Positions 16,899 through 26,600 of a DNA stretch of 64,000 bases are shown piece by piece. The notes below the pieces were generated by a model. The model did no database searches. It worked only from the letters and a program-made list of their open reading frames with translations, and was not told the origin of the DNA. The DNA lies in contig JAFEBS010000008.1 in assembly GCA_018242525.1 (NCBI GenBank), positions 1-64,000 of the forward strand, in the 5' to 3' direction. How positions within the stretch are numbered: the stretch's first letter is position 1; each line of letters begins with the position of its first letter. The stretch comes from Planctomycetota bacterium. Its GTDB lineage: Bacteria > Planctomycetota > Planctomycetia > Planctomycetales > Planctomycetaceae. The position numbers and the translations under genes were made by a program.

Positions 16899-18380
16899 CT
16901 ACGACAGGATCTCTTTCAGGACATGACCGTGGACGTCCGTCAAACGGCGTTCGATACCGTTGTGATAGACGCTCAGGCGTTCGTGATCCAGGCCCAGCAG
17001 GTGCAGGATTGTGGCGTGCAGATCGTAAATCGTGGCCACCCTGTCAACGGCCATGTGTCCGAAGTCGTCGGTGGCGCCGTACGAAAAGGCCCGTTTGACA
17101 CCCGCTCCTGCCATCCACGCGGTGAACCCCTTGGGGTTGTGATCGCGCCCGCTGGCTCCCTTTTGAAACGTCGGCATGCGACCGAATTCCGTGACCCAGA
17201 CGACCAGGGTGTCGTCCAGGAGTCCGGTTCGCTTCAGGTCGCGAATCAAGGCAGCGGCAGGCTGGTCCAGGATTGGGCCGTGGACGCTGTATTGCGTCTT
17301 CAACGTCTTGTGACCGTCCCAGTTGCCGACTCCTTCGCCCATCGCATACGCGCCGTTGAACAACTGAACAAACCGCACGCCCCGCTCCAGCAGTCGGCGG
17401 GCGAGCAGGCAATTGCGGCCGAAGCCGGCCTTGGTCGAGTTCGCGTCGTGCAACCCGTACTGCGTCTGCGTATCCAGGCTTTCGCCACTCAAGTCCGAGA
17501 CTTCGGCCGCCCGCAGTTGCAGTTTGGCAGCCAGTTCATAACTGGCGATTCGCGCCGCCAGATCGGTGTCACCCGGATGGGTTTTCAGGTGCCGCTCGTT
17601 CAATCGCTTCAGGAAGTCTCGCGTGGCGATATCGGTGGACGCTGGAATCTCAGGGGGACGGTTCAGGTTGGCGATCGGCTTGTCGGCGTTGAACGGAGTC
17701 CCCTGGAACACGGCCGGCAGAAACGCGCTGTTCCAGTTATTGGAGGCGGCCTGAGGAACCCCGCGTGGATCCGGGATCGCCACGAACGCGGGCAGATCGG
17801 TCGCTTCACTCCCCAGGGCGTAACTGACCCAGGCTCCGACGCTGGGAAAGCCGTCCAGCGTGTAACCGGTACTCATCTGGTTTTCGGCCGGTCCATGCGT
17901 GTTGCTCTTGGCGGTCATCGAATGGATAAAGCAGATGTCATCGGCGAGTTCTGCCAGGTTCGGCAACAGGTCCGAAATCATCTTGCCACTTTCCCCGCGC
18001 GGCTTGAATTGCCATTGCGGGGCGACGAGATTCCCATTTTCACCCTGAAACGTCACCAGTTTGTCGACCCCGGGCAACGGCTGTCCGTCACGCTTGACCA
18101 GTTCGGGCTTATAGTCGAAGGTGTCGACGTGACTGACTGCCCCGGAGCAGAAGATCATCAGGACGCGAGACGCCCTGGGAGTGAACTGGGCGGGCCTGGC
18201 CGCCAGCGGTGCTTCCGGGCGCACCAGAGGTCGGAGAGGAGACTTTGATTCGTCCGACCCCAGCAACCGTTCCTGTTGCAATAGCGACGCCAGTGCGATG
18301 CCCCCCATCCCCATCGCCGCGTCAAACAGAAAATCCCGGCGGGCGAGGATGCGTTGACCCATCAGAGAGAGAACGGACAT
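16899..18380 (-). CDS. DUF1501 protein, Tat-exported
   Basis: This 493-residue DUF1501 protein is of the sulfatase-like alkaline phosphatase superfamily. The twin-arginine stretch [11 protein letters not shown] lies at 14-24. DUF1501 hallmarks follow: [88 protein letters not shown] and [18 protein letters not shown]-like. DUF1501 genes usually pair with PSD1 (DUF1549/1553) genes in planctomycetes. Here the upstream neighbour on the same strand is instead the PVC-type dehydrogenase, 233 bp away across a cluster of hairpin repeats. The substrate is unknown. Confidence 0.92.
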   Translation of the reverse strand: MSVLSLMGQRILARRDFLFDAAMGMGGIALASLLQQERLLGSDESKSPLRPLVRPEAPLAARPAQFTPRASRVLMIFCSGAVSHVDTFDYKPELVKRDGQPLPGVDKLVTFQGENGNLVAPQWQFKPRGESGKMISDLLPNLAELADDICFIHSMTAKSNTHGPAENQMSTGYTLDGFPSVGAWVSYALGSEATDLPAFVAIPDPRGVPQAASNNWNSAFLPAVFQGTPFNADKPIANLNRPPEIPASTDIATRDFLKRLNERHLKTHPGDTDLAARIASYELAAKLQLRAAEVSDLSGESLDTQTQYGLHDANSTKAGFGRNCLLARRLLERGVRFVQLFNGAYAMGEGVGNWDGHKTLKTQYSVHGPILDQPAAALIRDLKRTGLLDDTLVVWVTEFGRMPTFQKGASGRDHNPKGFTAWMAGAGVKRAFSYGATDDFGHMAVDRVATIYDLHATILHLLGLDHERLSVYHNGIERRLTDVHGHVLKEILS

Positions 18381-18434
18381 TGGCCAGACTTTCTAATTCG
18401 ACGCGTTGAACGCCTCTGTGAGGGAATTATCACT

Positions 18435-18594
18435 GTAGGACGGACAATCCTGTCCGTCTTCCTCGTCATTTCCCGGTTCGGACGGACAGGATTGACGATT
18501 CCTACAACAGTCCCAAAACAGCAAATGGCAGCATGTAGGTCCCTGATTTCCGAAAAGGTGACTTTTTCAGGACGGACAGGATTGTCCGTCCTAC
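18435..18594. repeat. Cluster of three REP-like hairpins with GTAG heads (BIME-like)
   Basis: Three copies sit in one intergenic space. Copy 1 (18435-18458, plus) is GTAG, GACGGACA, ATCC, TGTCCGTC. Copy 3 (18569-18594, minus) is the same unit reversed, with the stem extended to 10 pairs without the head. Copy 2 (18481-18505, minus) is a degenerate relative ending TCCTGTCCGTC. Inverted REPs in a cluster are the layout called BIME in enterobacteria. The cluster lies between two co-directional genes and may affect mRNA processing. Confidence 0.8.
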
Positions 18595-18613
18595 TTCGAA
18601 GTGAAATCGACCG

Positions 18614-21600
18614 CTATTGCGGCAATGCGACCTGTTCCGTGGACATCAGGTATCCCATCAAATCCCGGATCTGAACAGCGGTCATGTTTTGCAGCAGGCC
18701 GTCGGGCATCACGGACAATGAGGTCTGCTTGATTTCGTCGATTTCACGGCGGTCGAGTGTCAGCGGTTCCTGGGCGGTCTGCAATGTCAAAGTCCGTTCA
18801 TTCTGTTCACTCACCACGCCGGTGAGCACGCGGCCGCTGTTCAGGACGACGGTGATCGCCCGGAAGTCGGCCCCCACGCTGGCACTGGGGTCGAGAATGT
18901 TTTCCAGCAGGTAGTCGATGTTCTTGCGATTCGAGCCGGTGATGTCCGGGCCCAGCTTGCGGCCGACACCGTACAACACGTGGCAGTTCGCACAGGTCTT
19001 GTGAAACATCGCCCGCCCGGCACTCAGGTTGGCTTCGGCCAGGGACTGCGACGTCAGTTCCGTCTTCATGTGCTCGATCAGGGTTCGCTTTTCTGCGGCC
19101 GTCACACGGACGTCGCCCCACAGTTCGGTCAGGTCCTTCGTCAGGGCGTCATTCTCGAACGAGCGAATCTGGCGGGCGTGATAGGCGGTGATTTCACCAG
19201 TGCTGATGCGCTTGTTTCGCAGCGCTTCCAGCAACGCCTTGGCGTAGGCAGGCCGGGACACCAGCGTGTTGATCATCTCGGCCCGTTCGGGCAGGCCGAA
19301 AATGCCGGATCGATTGAGCAGTTGATTCGGAGTTTCCGCATGATCGTATTGGGCCAGACCCCGGATCGCTTCGAGGTTGATGGCTCGATCGCCCAGCAGA
19401 TTGAACAGCGTCGGGACATAGTCCGCGGGCTTACTGACCAGCAGCGCCCTGAGTGCCTGACGTCGTGATTCCGGTTCGGCACCGCCGTCCGTGACCAGTT
19501 TTCGCAGTTCATCGACGGCCCGGCCGTCACCGAACACAACACTCAATCCCTGCAGATTGCGTTTGATGTCCGCCGAGTCCATCTTGTTGAACGTTTCGGC
19601 CGCCTGGGACCATCCGGCAGGAGCCTTTGCCTTCTGCCAGCCGTTCAATGCCAGGGCCATCCCGGCGATAATCGACGACCGCCGGACTTCGTCCTGAACG
19701 GCCAGTTCCACCAGTTTGTCGACGGTTGCCGGGTCACGTTCGATTTCGTGCGTCAGGCGTCGGGCGATGCACTCTGTTATCAACGGGATCTGCGAACTCT
19801 TCGCCAGTGCCACCGCGCGGGCTGGATTGCGGGCGATCGACGGTTCGATCCCGTACCAGATCATCAATGGCAGCATGCGGTCGTTGGCAAAGTCAGACTT
19901 CGCCGCCAGAGCTTCGGCGATCGGCCAGCGCTTGTCCGATGGCAACTTCTGCATGGCGGAGGCGAGATACAATTGCACCAGCCCTGACGGGTCCGATTGA
20001 GCAGCCTTGGTCAACGATTGCTCCAGCGCTTCCTGGCTGCGGGCGGGTTCCGTTTGATCGGTGTAGTCATCGATCATCAATCGCAGTCGGGCGGCACGTT
20101 CAACATCCGGGTTTGTTTCAGACGGAGGGAGTGAGCTGGCGTCTCCACCCAGGGCATGAAACGCTTCCATCAGCCGGATTCGCTGTTTGACGCTGATTTC
20201 CTTTTGACGCAGCGTGCTGATGATCGCATCGCGACCTTCCACAACAGCGGGTTCGCTGCGCCCCCGCGCGGCACGTTCGGCCAGGATTCGGCGAGCCTGC
20301 CGTGGCCACCAGGTGTTGATTTCCAGCAGTTTCGAGACCAGTTCACTCGACTTCATCGTCGCCAGATCAAACGGCGGAATCTTCTTCGGACTCCCGTGCG
20401 TCAACTTGTAGATTCGACCGCTGGTGCGGTGAACGCCGTCATGATCGTGGCATTCCCCCGTGTCACTCCAGTCGGCAATGAACACGCCGCCATCGGGGCC
20501 GGTAATCAGGTCCATGCCGCGAAACCAGTTGTCCTTCAAGAAACACAGGTCCGGACCATGCTTGGCGGTATAACCGGCTCCATCGCGGACCAGTGTGTCG
20601 CTGTTAATGCGGATGCCGTGCAGGTTCAGCGTGTAGACCTTGTTCCGATATTCCATCGGCCAATTGTCCCCCTGATAAATCATCAATCCAATGTGAGCGT
20701 GTCCGCCACCAGCCGCACTGGTCTTGTCCGTCACTCCTTTGCGGACGTCGCCCCAGGATTCACCGGTATCCCAATGGACGTGATCGGCGGCTTGTTCGAT
20801 CAGCTTGTATGTGTACGGATCCAGATCGGTCCCGTACATGCGTCGCGTATGAGCCCCCTGGACCACGTGCCACAAATGGCCGATGACCGTATTGATGACG
20901 AACTGCTCTCCATGCTGATCGAAGTCGTACCCCCAGGAATTTGTCATGCCGTGCATCACGGTTTCGACGGTGCCGCGCGTGGGATGGTAGCGCCAGACGC
21001 CGGTGTTGATCTTGATTCGCTGAGATTCCCCGGAGCCGGGTTTGCCGATGCTGCTGGTGGCTTGAATCCCGTGCCGGGCATACAGCCAGCCATCGGGGCC
21101 CCACTTCAAACCGTTCGCAGGGGTGTGTCCGACCACACCTTCGTTGAGGCCATCCAGCACAATTTGTGGGGCGCTGTCGGGGACGTCATCGCGGTTCGCG
21201 TCGGGAATGAACAGCAGGTTGGGCAGGCAGATGGCCCAGACACCGCCGAACCCGACTTCCACGCTGGTCAGCTTGCGGGCCGAATCCCAGAACACGGTCC
21301 GCTTGTCGTGCTTGCCATCCCCATCCGAATCTTCGAGGACAACAATGCGGTCCCGTTGTTCGGGATCGAAGCCGCCGGCACCGCCCCCCGCCCAACTGTA
21401 GTTCTCGGCCACCCACAATCGGCCCCGTTCATCGGTGGTGATGGCGATCGGATTCTGGACATCGGGTTCCGCGGCAAACACCGACAGCTCGAAGCCAGGC
21501 GGAAGCTTGGCCGTCTTGACGACTTCATCGGGCGCCATCGGCGACGTGGTCGACTTTTCCGTATTCTTCGGAGTCGGAAAATCATCCGCTCGCAAGGTGC

Positions 21601-21664
21601 TGCCGGGAATCAGGCCGAGGACCGGCGATAGAAGGAGCAAAGACAACAGCGAAGCGCGGCGCAT
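18614..21664 (-). CDS. PVC-type membrane-bound dehydrogenase with cytochrome c domain
   Basis: The protein has 1016 residues. A signal segment MRRASLLSLLLLSPVLGL precedes a PQQ/glucose-dehydrogenase-like propeller (about 40-400, KLPPGFELSVFAAEPDVQNP, GLKWGPDGWLYARHG, GMDLITGPDGGVFIADW, EC-HDHDGVHRTSGRIY). An alpha-helical HEAT-like region follows (about 430-820), then a C-terminal cytochrome c module with heme motif CANCH (891-895) and LGPDITGSNRKN. This is the planctomycete family found with DUF1501 and isomerase genes. It is thought to oxidise a sugar or other substrate with heme electron transfer; the substrate is unknown. The ATG at 21664 was chosen because it starts the signal sequence. 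Confidence 0.92.
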   Translation of the reverse strand: MRRASLLSLLLLSPVLGLIPGSTLRADDFPTPKNTEKSTTSPMAPDEVVKTAKLPPGFELSVFAAEPDVQNPIAITTDERGRLWVAENYSWAGGGAGGFDPEQRDRIVVLEDSDGDGKHDKRTVFWDSARKLTSVEVGFGGVWAICLPNLLFIPDANRDDVPDSAPQIVLDGLNEGVVGHTPANGLKWGPDGWLYARHGIQATSSIGKPGSGESQRIKINTGVWRYHPTRGTVETVMHGMTNSWGYDFDQHGEQFVINTVIGHLWHVVQGAHTRRMYGTDLDPYTYKLIEQAADHVHWDTGESWGDVRKGVTDKTSAAGGGHAHIGLMIYQGDNWPMEYRNKVYTLNLHGIRINSDTLVRDGAGYTAKHGPDLCFLKDNWFRGMDLITGPDGGVFIADWSDTGECHDHDGVHRTSGRIYKLTHGSPKKIPPFDLATMKSSELVSKLLEINTWWPRQARRILAERAARGRSEPAVVEGRDAIISTLRQKEISVKQRIRLMEAFHALGGDASSLPPSETNPDVERAARLRLMIDDYTDQTEPARSQEALEQSLTKAAQSDPSGLVQLYLASAMQKLPSDKRWPIAEALAAKSDFANDRMLPLMIWYGIEPSIARNPARAVALAKSSQIPLITECIARRLTHEIERDPATVDKLVELAVQDEVRRSSIIAGMALALNGWQKAKAPAGWSQAAETFNKMDSADIKRNLQGLSVVFGDGRAVDELRKLVTDGGAEPESRRQALRALLVSKPADYVPTLFNLLGDRAINLEAIRGLAQYDHAETPNQLLNRSGIFGLPERAEMINTLVSRPAYAKALLEALRNKRISTGEITAYHARQIRSFENDALTKDLTELWGDVRVTAAEKRTLIEHMKTELTSQSLAEANLSAGRAMFHKTCANCHVLYGVGRKLGPDITGSNRKNIDYLLENILDPSASVGADFRAITVVLNSGRVLTGVVSEQNERTLTLQTAQEPLTLDRREIDEIKQTSLSVMPDGLLQNMTAVQIRDLMGYLMSTEQVALPQ

Positions 21665-21923
21665 AGGTACAGTTCCGTGAAAATCCCTGAGGCGTTGACC
21701 AGCGAAATGCACAACTCCAGAAGCGAAAGCATAGCAACTCCCGCCGACTTCGGCCAATTCGGTGAGCGTCTCCCGAGTCTGCCCGGGTACGGTGGCTAAC
21801 TGGTCTTCAGCTGGCCATGCTTGGTTGACCGCGCTCAGCGACCCGGACGAATTGCCGCGCGAATCCGGGGTGAGTAGGATGCGCGGTACGACTTCCCCGC
21901 GTATCCTGCCCCTGGAGTTCAGC

Positions 21924-22955
21924 ATGTCGGATCTGCCTGTCGAACACGCATCGGATGGTTTCTCGCGTCGAGCGGTCTTGGGTTCGGCACTGGCGGCGGC
22001 GGGAACCGTCGCGGCATTGCATGGCCCATTCGGGTTGGCTCGGCCCGCCGTCGCTGCCGTCGCTGCCGATGCTGCCAGGCCGGGCAAACGCTATGCGATG
22101 AAGAAGTCGATCAATCAGTGGGCATTCCCGTATCCCGACAAGATGTCGATCGAACAGTGCCTGAAACTCGCCAAGGCCGCCGGGTTTGATGCGATCGAAC
22201 TGAACTACGATCTGGACAATGATCTGTCCCCCAAGTCGGATACGAAGGAGTACACCGCGATCCGGCAGATGGCCGACAAGATCGGCATCCAGATCAGCGG
22301 CATCTGCTCGTTCCTGTTCTGGCCCTATCCCTTCACCAGCCATGATCCCGCCAAGCGGGCTCGGGCGCTGGAACTGGCCGGCCTGATCGCGCGGGCCGCT
22401 CATGACCTGGGGACCGAAAACGTCCTGGTCGTTCCCGGGGCCGTGCATATTCCGTGGCGTACGGACTATGAACCCGTCGCCAACGACCTGTGCCTGTCCC
22501 GTGCCAAAGAGGCGATCGGCAAGCTGATTCCCGCCGCGGAAAAGCTGAAGGTGAATCTGAACATGGAGAACATCTTCTTCAACGGCTTCCTGATGACCCC
22601 GATGGAAATGAACGAGTTTGTCGACAGCTTCCACAGCGATCGAATTCATGTCCATTTCGACACGGGGAATATCATGCAGTACCAGTTCCCCGAGCATTGG
22701 ATTCCGATCCTGGGCAAACGGATCAAGAACGTGCATCTGAAGGAATTCACCAAAAAGGGGACTGATTCGTCGCTGGAATCCTTCCGTCCATTACTGGATG
22801 GAACCACCAACTGGCCGGCCGTTCTGGAGGCATTCGAGAAGATCGACTATCGCGGCTACCTGACGTTTGAATACTTCCACCCGTACCAGCATTGGCCGGA
22901 AGCACTGGTTTATCAGACTGCCGATTCACTCGACCGGATGCTCGGAATCAAGTAG
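21924..22955 (+). CDS. Tat-exported sugar phosphate isomerase/epimerase (TIM barrel)
   Basis: The 343-residue protein has a twin-arginine signal (SRRAVLGSALAAAG, RR at 15-16) and an AP-endonuclease-2/xylose-isomerase-like barrel. Candidate metal ligands are E215 (NMENIFF), D246 (HFDTGN), H271 (NVHLKEF) and E316 (TFEYFHP). Such proteins isomerise or epimerise sugars or hydroxypyruvate-like compounds. Export fits periplasmic sugar processing next to the divergent PVC dehydrogenase gene (260 bp apart). ATG 21924 was chosen because GGAG precedes it and the Tat signal starts there. Confidence 0.9.
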   Translation: MSDLPVEHASDGFSRRAVLGSALAAAGTVAALHGPFGLARPAVAAVAADAARPGKRYAMKKSINQWAFPYPDKMSIEQCLKLAKAAGFDAIELNYDLDNDLSPKSDTKEYTAIRQMADKIGIQISGICSFLFWPYPFTSHDPAKRARALELAGLIARAAHDLGTENVLVVPGAVHIPWRTDYEPVANDLCLSRAKEAIGKLIPAAEKLKVNLNMENIFFNGFLMTPMEMNEFVDSFHSDRIHVHFDTGNIMQYQFPEHWIPILGKRIKNVHLKEFTKKGTDSSLESFRPLLDGTTNWPAVLEAFEKIDYRGYLTFEYFHPYQHWPEALVYQTADSLDRMLGIK

Positions 22956-23071
22956 ACCAAGCCGCGACAAATCTCGTTGAGCCCGGAGCCAGCGGCACCG
23001 CAAACAGCATTTGTTCTGAACCACTTGGGCTCGTCCGGAGCATCGGGACAGATTCTGTCCGCCCGATCTGG

Positions 23072-23130
23072 CGTTATTTTTTTAACGAATAAGACTTGCC
23101 GTCTCGCAGATGAGCGTTAAAATATTAACG
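23072..23130. promoter_or_regulatory. Two matching palindromes upstream of blaI (candidate BlaI operators)
   Basis: Site 1 (23072-23087) is CGTTA, six T, TAACG. Site 2 (23115-23130) is CGTTAA, AATA, TTAACG. Both are 16 bp with the same outer half-sites, and their centres are 43 bp apart, about four helical turns. They lie 116-174 bp before the blaI start. BlaI-type repressors bind dyads upstream of their own operon, so autoregulation is likely; the exact protein-DNA match is inference. Confidence 0.6.
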
Positions 23131-23245
23131 ACACTGGCGGGGACAATCGCTTCGCGTGAAGCAGGCCGCGTTCATGTGAAAAGTTGCGGCCGGTTGCACG
23201 GGGGCCGCATCCACCACGGAAAACCTGTGATTTCTGGAGTGAATC

Positions 23246-23629
23246 ATGCCGGAGCCCTCGGAGCTCAGTCGGCGCGAGCGGCAGATTATGGATGCCGTGT
23301 TTGCACTGGGGGAAGCGACCGTGAATCAGGTCGTCGAGGCGATTCCGTCGCCCCCCACGGCGATGGCCGTGCGCAGGACGATGCATATCCTGGAAGAAAA
23401 GGGGCATCTGCGACGGCGTGAAAGTGGCCGGGAAGTGGTCTACCTTCCGCGCCAGGCCAAGGGAAAAGCCGGTCGGCAGGCCTTTGAACAGGTTCTGGAA
23501 ACGTTTTTTGGCGGCTCATTGGAAGAAGCACTTGCCGCCCATTTGCATTCACGCAAGGATCAAGTTTCGGCTGAGGAACGCGCACGGCTGATCGCTCTCA
23601 TCGAACAAGCCCAGCAGGAGGGCCGCTGA
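23246..23629 (+). CDS. blaI: BlaI/MecI-family repressor
   Basis: This 127-residue protein has a winged helix at about 6-75: SELSRRERQIMDAVFALGEAT, the recognition-helix region AMAVRRTMHILEEKGHLRR, and the wing ESGREVVYLPR. The C-terminal helical dimerisation half contains the FFGGSLEEALAAHL stretch typical of BlaI. It is a cytosolic dimer expected to repress this operon until released by proteolysis triggered by the M56 partner. The gene ends 1 bp before the M56 start, so the two are translationally coupled. In planctomycetes such pairs are common and are not limited to beta-lactam response. Confidence 0.93.
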   Translation: MPEPSELSRRERQIMDAVFALGEATVNQVVEAIPSPPTAMAVRRTMHILEEKGHLRRRESGREVVYLPRQAKGKAGRQAFEQVLETFFGGSLEEALAAHLHSRKDQVSAEERARLIALIEQAQQEGR

Positions 23630-23630
23630 C

Positions 23631-26600
23631 ATGCTTCGCACAACTCTGTTCCTGGCAGTTCTGTTGAGTGCATCGGGTTTGTTGATGGCAGATGCCAGCC
23701 TCAAGGGGTCTGCGTTGCTGTTGCTGGCGGTCATCACGACCGTGATTCTGCGACGCGATTCGGCGGCGACCCGCCACCTGATCTGGATGCTCGCCATCGT
23801 GGCAATGCTGGTCTTGCCGTTCCTGTCGGCGACGTTGCCGCAATGGCGAGTCCTGCCAGATTGGGCCAGCCTTGCATCGCGGAATCCCGCAACAACAGCG
23901 ACAGGTCCAGTGGTTTCCGTACCCGTCGTCAACGGGATTGAAACGAATTCAACACCGATCTCCATTGACGCCGGAACGACGCCGGTCATGGATGATCAAC
24001 ACGTCAACGCAGTGGTGAAACAACCAGCAGCCGCGACACCGCAGTTCCATCCACCCTCGACCGCGGCAAGCAGTGCGTGGATCCCCGTTGTGTCGATCAT
24101 CTGGGGACTGGGTTGTTGCGGTCTTGTGCTGCGACTGCTGGCCGCCCGAATGCTGCTCTGGAACAGCGAGCGACATTCGACCGTGATCGCTCTGACAGCA
24201 CAAGCAGCTGGAGTCGCCGATCGTCTGGCTGTGGCCGTCGAAGCCGCATGTTTGCATCTCGGAATTCGCCACTCCATAACTCTGTTGGTCCACGCCGACA
24301 AGTCGATCCCCGTGGTCTGGGGACTATGGCGACATCGATTACTGCTTCCTGCGGCGGCACGAGATTGGAGCGACGAACAACTGCGATCCGTGTTGCTGCA
24401 TGAACTGGCTCACATCAAACGACGTGATGTGGCTGTTCAGTTGATGTCTCAAGTCGCGTGTGCCCTGCACTGGTTTAACCCGCTCGTCTGGTTCGCTGAC
24501 TGGCGAATATCCGTCGAGCGTGAGCGTGCGTGCGACGATCTGGTCCTGGCCAGTGGCGTGCGCCCGTCCATTTACGCCGGGCATTTGTTGCAGGTTGTCA
24601 CGGATCTTTCACCGGCGCGATGGACGCAATCCTGTGGACTGGCCATGGCCCGCCGCTCGTCGATTGAAAGTCGACTCGTCGCCGTCTTGAGCGGAAATCT
24701 GAATCGTCGTGGCGTGTCAGTCGCCCTCGCTGTGCTGGCAGGATTGGTTGGGATCGGCATCGCCGTCCCGATCGCCATGTTACGGGCGGCTGATTCAAAG
24801 CCGAAGGAAGCAATCGGTCCAGCGGCGTCCGCAGTGAAACCCAAACAGATCGACGATCAGAAGCTGTATGCCGAGTGGCGGGCGAATTCTCGAGTGAACG
24901 GAAACATCCCGGGCGGCAGACTCGTCCCACTGGCCCGCGTGCTGGCGAACTTCGTCGAAATGCATCCCAAGCACGATAAAGCCGCTGCCCTCGCAACACT
25001 CCTCAAACGGATCAATCCATCACGCGACTGGAAACCCGCAGACGCGGCCACACTTCTAGACGATTTGACCGCGATCGATCCCGAGTGGCGGCATTGGATG
25101 GAGTTTGAGGTGCGGGAGTCCCCGAGCGGGCCGATTCGGGTGCGCAAGTCGCCTCCGGCGGGTAGCCCGATCAAGGTCCGTAAGCCACTCCCCGCCGAAT
25201 TGGCCAACGTTGCCTGGGGGCCACCGGTGAAGAACGGCTTGCGGGCCGGGTGGCGCCGGGATCCGTCCAAAAACCAATACCCACTTGGTACGGCGCTGAA
25301 AGCATCGGTTGTGATTCAGAATACGGGCACGCAAACCATCGTGTTCCGTACGCCGGAATGGCATCAAGGCGGAAATCCGTCGGCGCACGATGCGAACGGG
25401 GATGATATCACCGTAACCGCCGGAGAAACGATGACGCTGATTCAACCGGTGACTCTCCGACTGGCTCCAGGTGAATCTGCCGATTTGGAAGGTCATGGCA
25501 TCGCCATCGGGACTCTCAGTCCTGATGATCCCGCTTGGGAAAAGCTGCGGATTGGTGCGGAGATCGAGGCAAATGCCGGAGATCAGGTTGTCTTTCAGCC
25601 GGCAGACGTGGTGGCGAGCGAAGAACAGTGGACACCCGACCGCAGAACGGTCGCAGAAATGTGGCAGGCGATCGTGCGTGTGCGAATTGACCTCGATCGC
25701 CCATTGCCTTCCGGCGCTGCGGACCGCGAGGCGCTGGTCCGCCGGGTAATTCTGGACCTGATTGGCGTGCCAGCAACGCCTGAAGAAATCAAAACGTTTG
25801 TCGCCGACAACTCTCCCGACCCGCTTGCCGCGCTCGGTCAGCGACTGATTCCTCGCGTCACTCCGTTTGACGGGAAGTTACCCGCCGGTGAACTCAAATT
25901 CCGCGTAACGGAGGCTGAACCAAACACTGCTAAACGCCAAGGGAACGCCGGTGGCGCTGACAATCAGAAGGCCCCACCGAAGGATCATCCCATCAAGCTG
26001 GACCCAGGCAGCGCTGCCGGACTGAAGTGGGGTGAAGCCGTCAATGGTCTGAGGGCGGCCGTCGCTTTTCGGTACTCCTCGCCGCAGCCGAAGGCTGGAG
26101 AATTGCCGGAGCTCTATATCGCGGTGCAGAACATTTCCAAGGGAGCGATCCGACTGAATGACTCGCTGGCGGAAACGCAGCCTCGAATGCTGTACATCAA
26201 GATTGACGGACGAACTGTCGCAGGAATCGGAGCCAAAGAACCCCGATTGGGCGATGTCACACTGCTATCCAACGAAGTTGCGTTGGTCCTGATGTATGCG
26301 GCAGAACCAATGGTCGACGGTCACTCGATCGGATCTGTCATGGCCCGGGATGTTCTCAATGACCCGCATCAGACACTGGTCGCCCATCTACAGATTGAGC
26401 AGGCACCTGCCGGGGCTTGGACTGGCAAACTTGTCACAAGTGAAACCAGCGGATCAATTGCGGTGGGCCAGCCACAGCCGAATGACAAGGAGGCGCAATC
26501 ACTCTACAGGGTATGGCAGCAGAATGCCCGGAAGAACGGCAGCATTCCCGGTGGCTTCATCGGCCAACTCCGCGAGACAATCAAGCGATTCATTCAACTG

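Noticed and set aside
16833-18248. 471-codon plus-strand open frame
   Set aside because: Antisense to a DUF1501 gene with complete family motifs.
20156-21631. 491-codon plus-strand open frame
   Set aside because: Antisense to the PVC-type dehydrogenase gene.
23046-23060. Third operator near blaI (GGACAG, ATT, CTGTCC)
   Set aside because: It is a dyad but shares no half-site with the two CGTTA palindromes; more likely part of a repeat or the end of the upstream gene's transcript.
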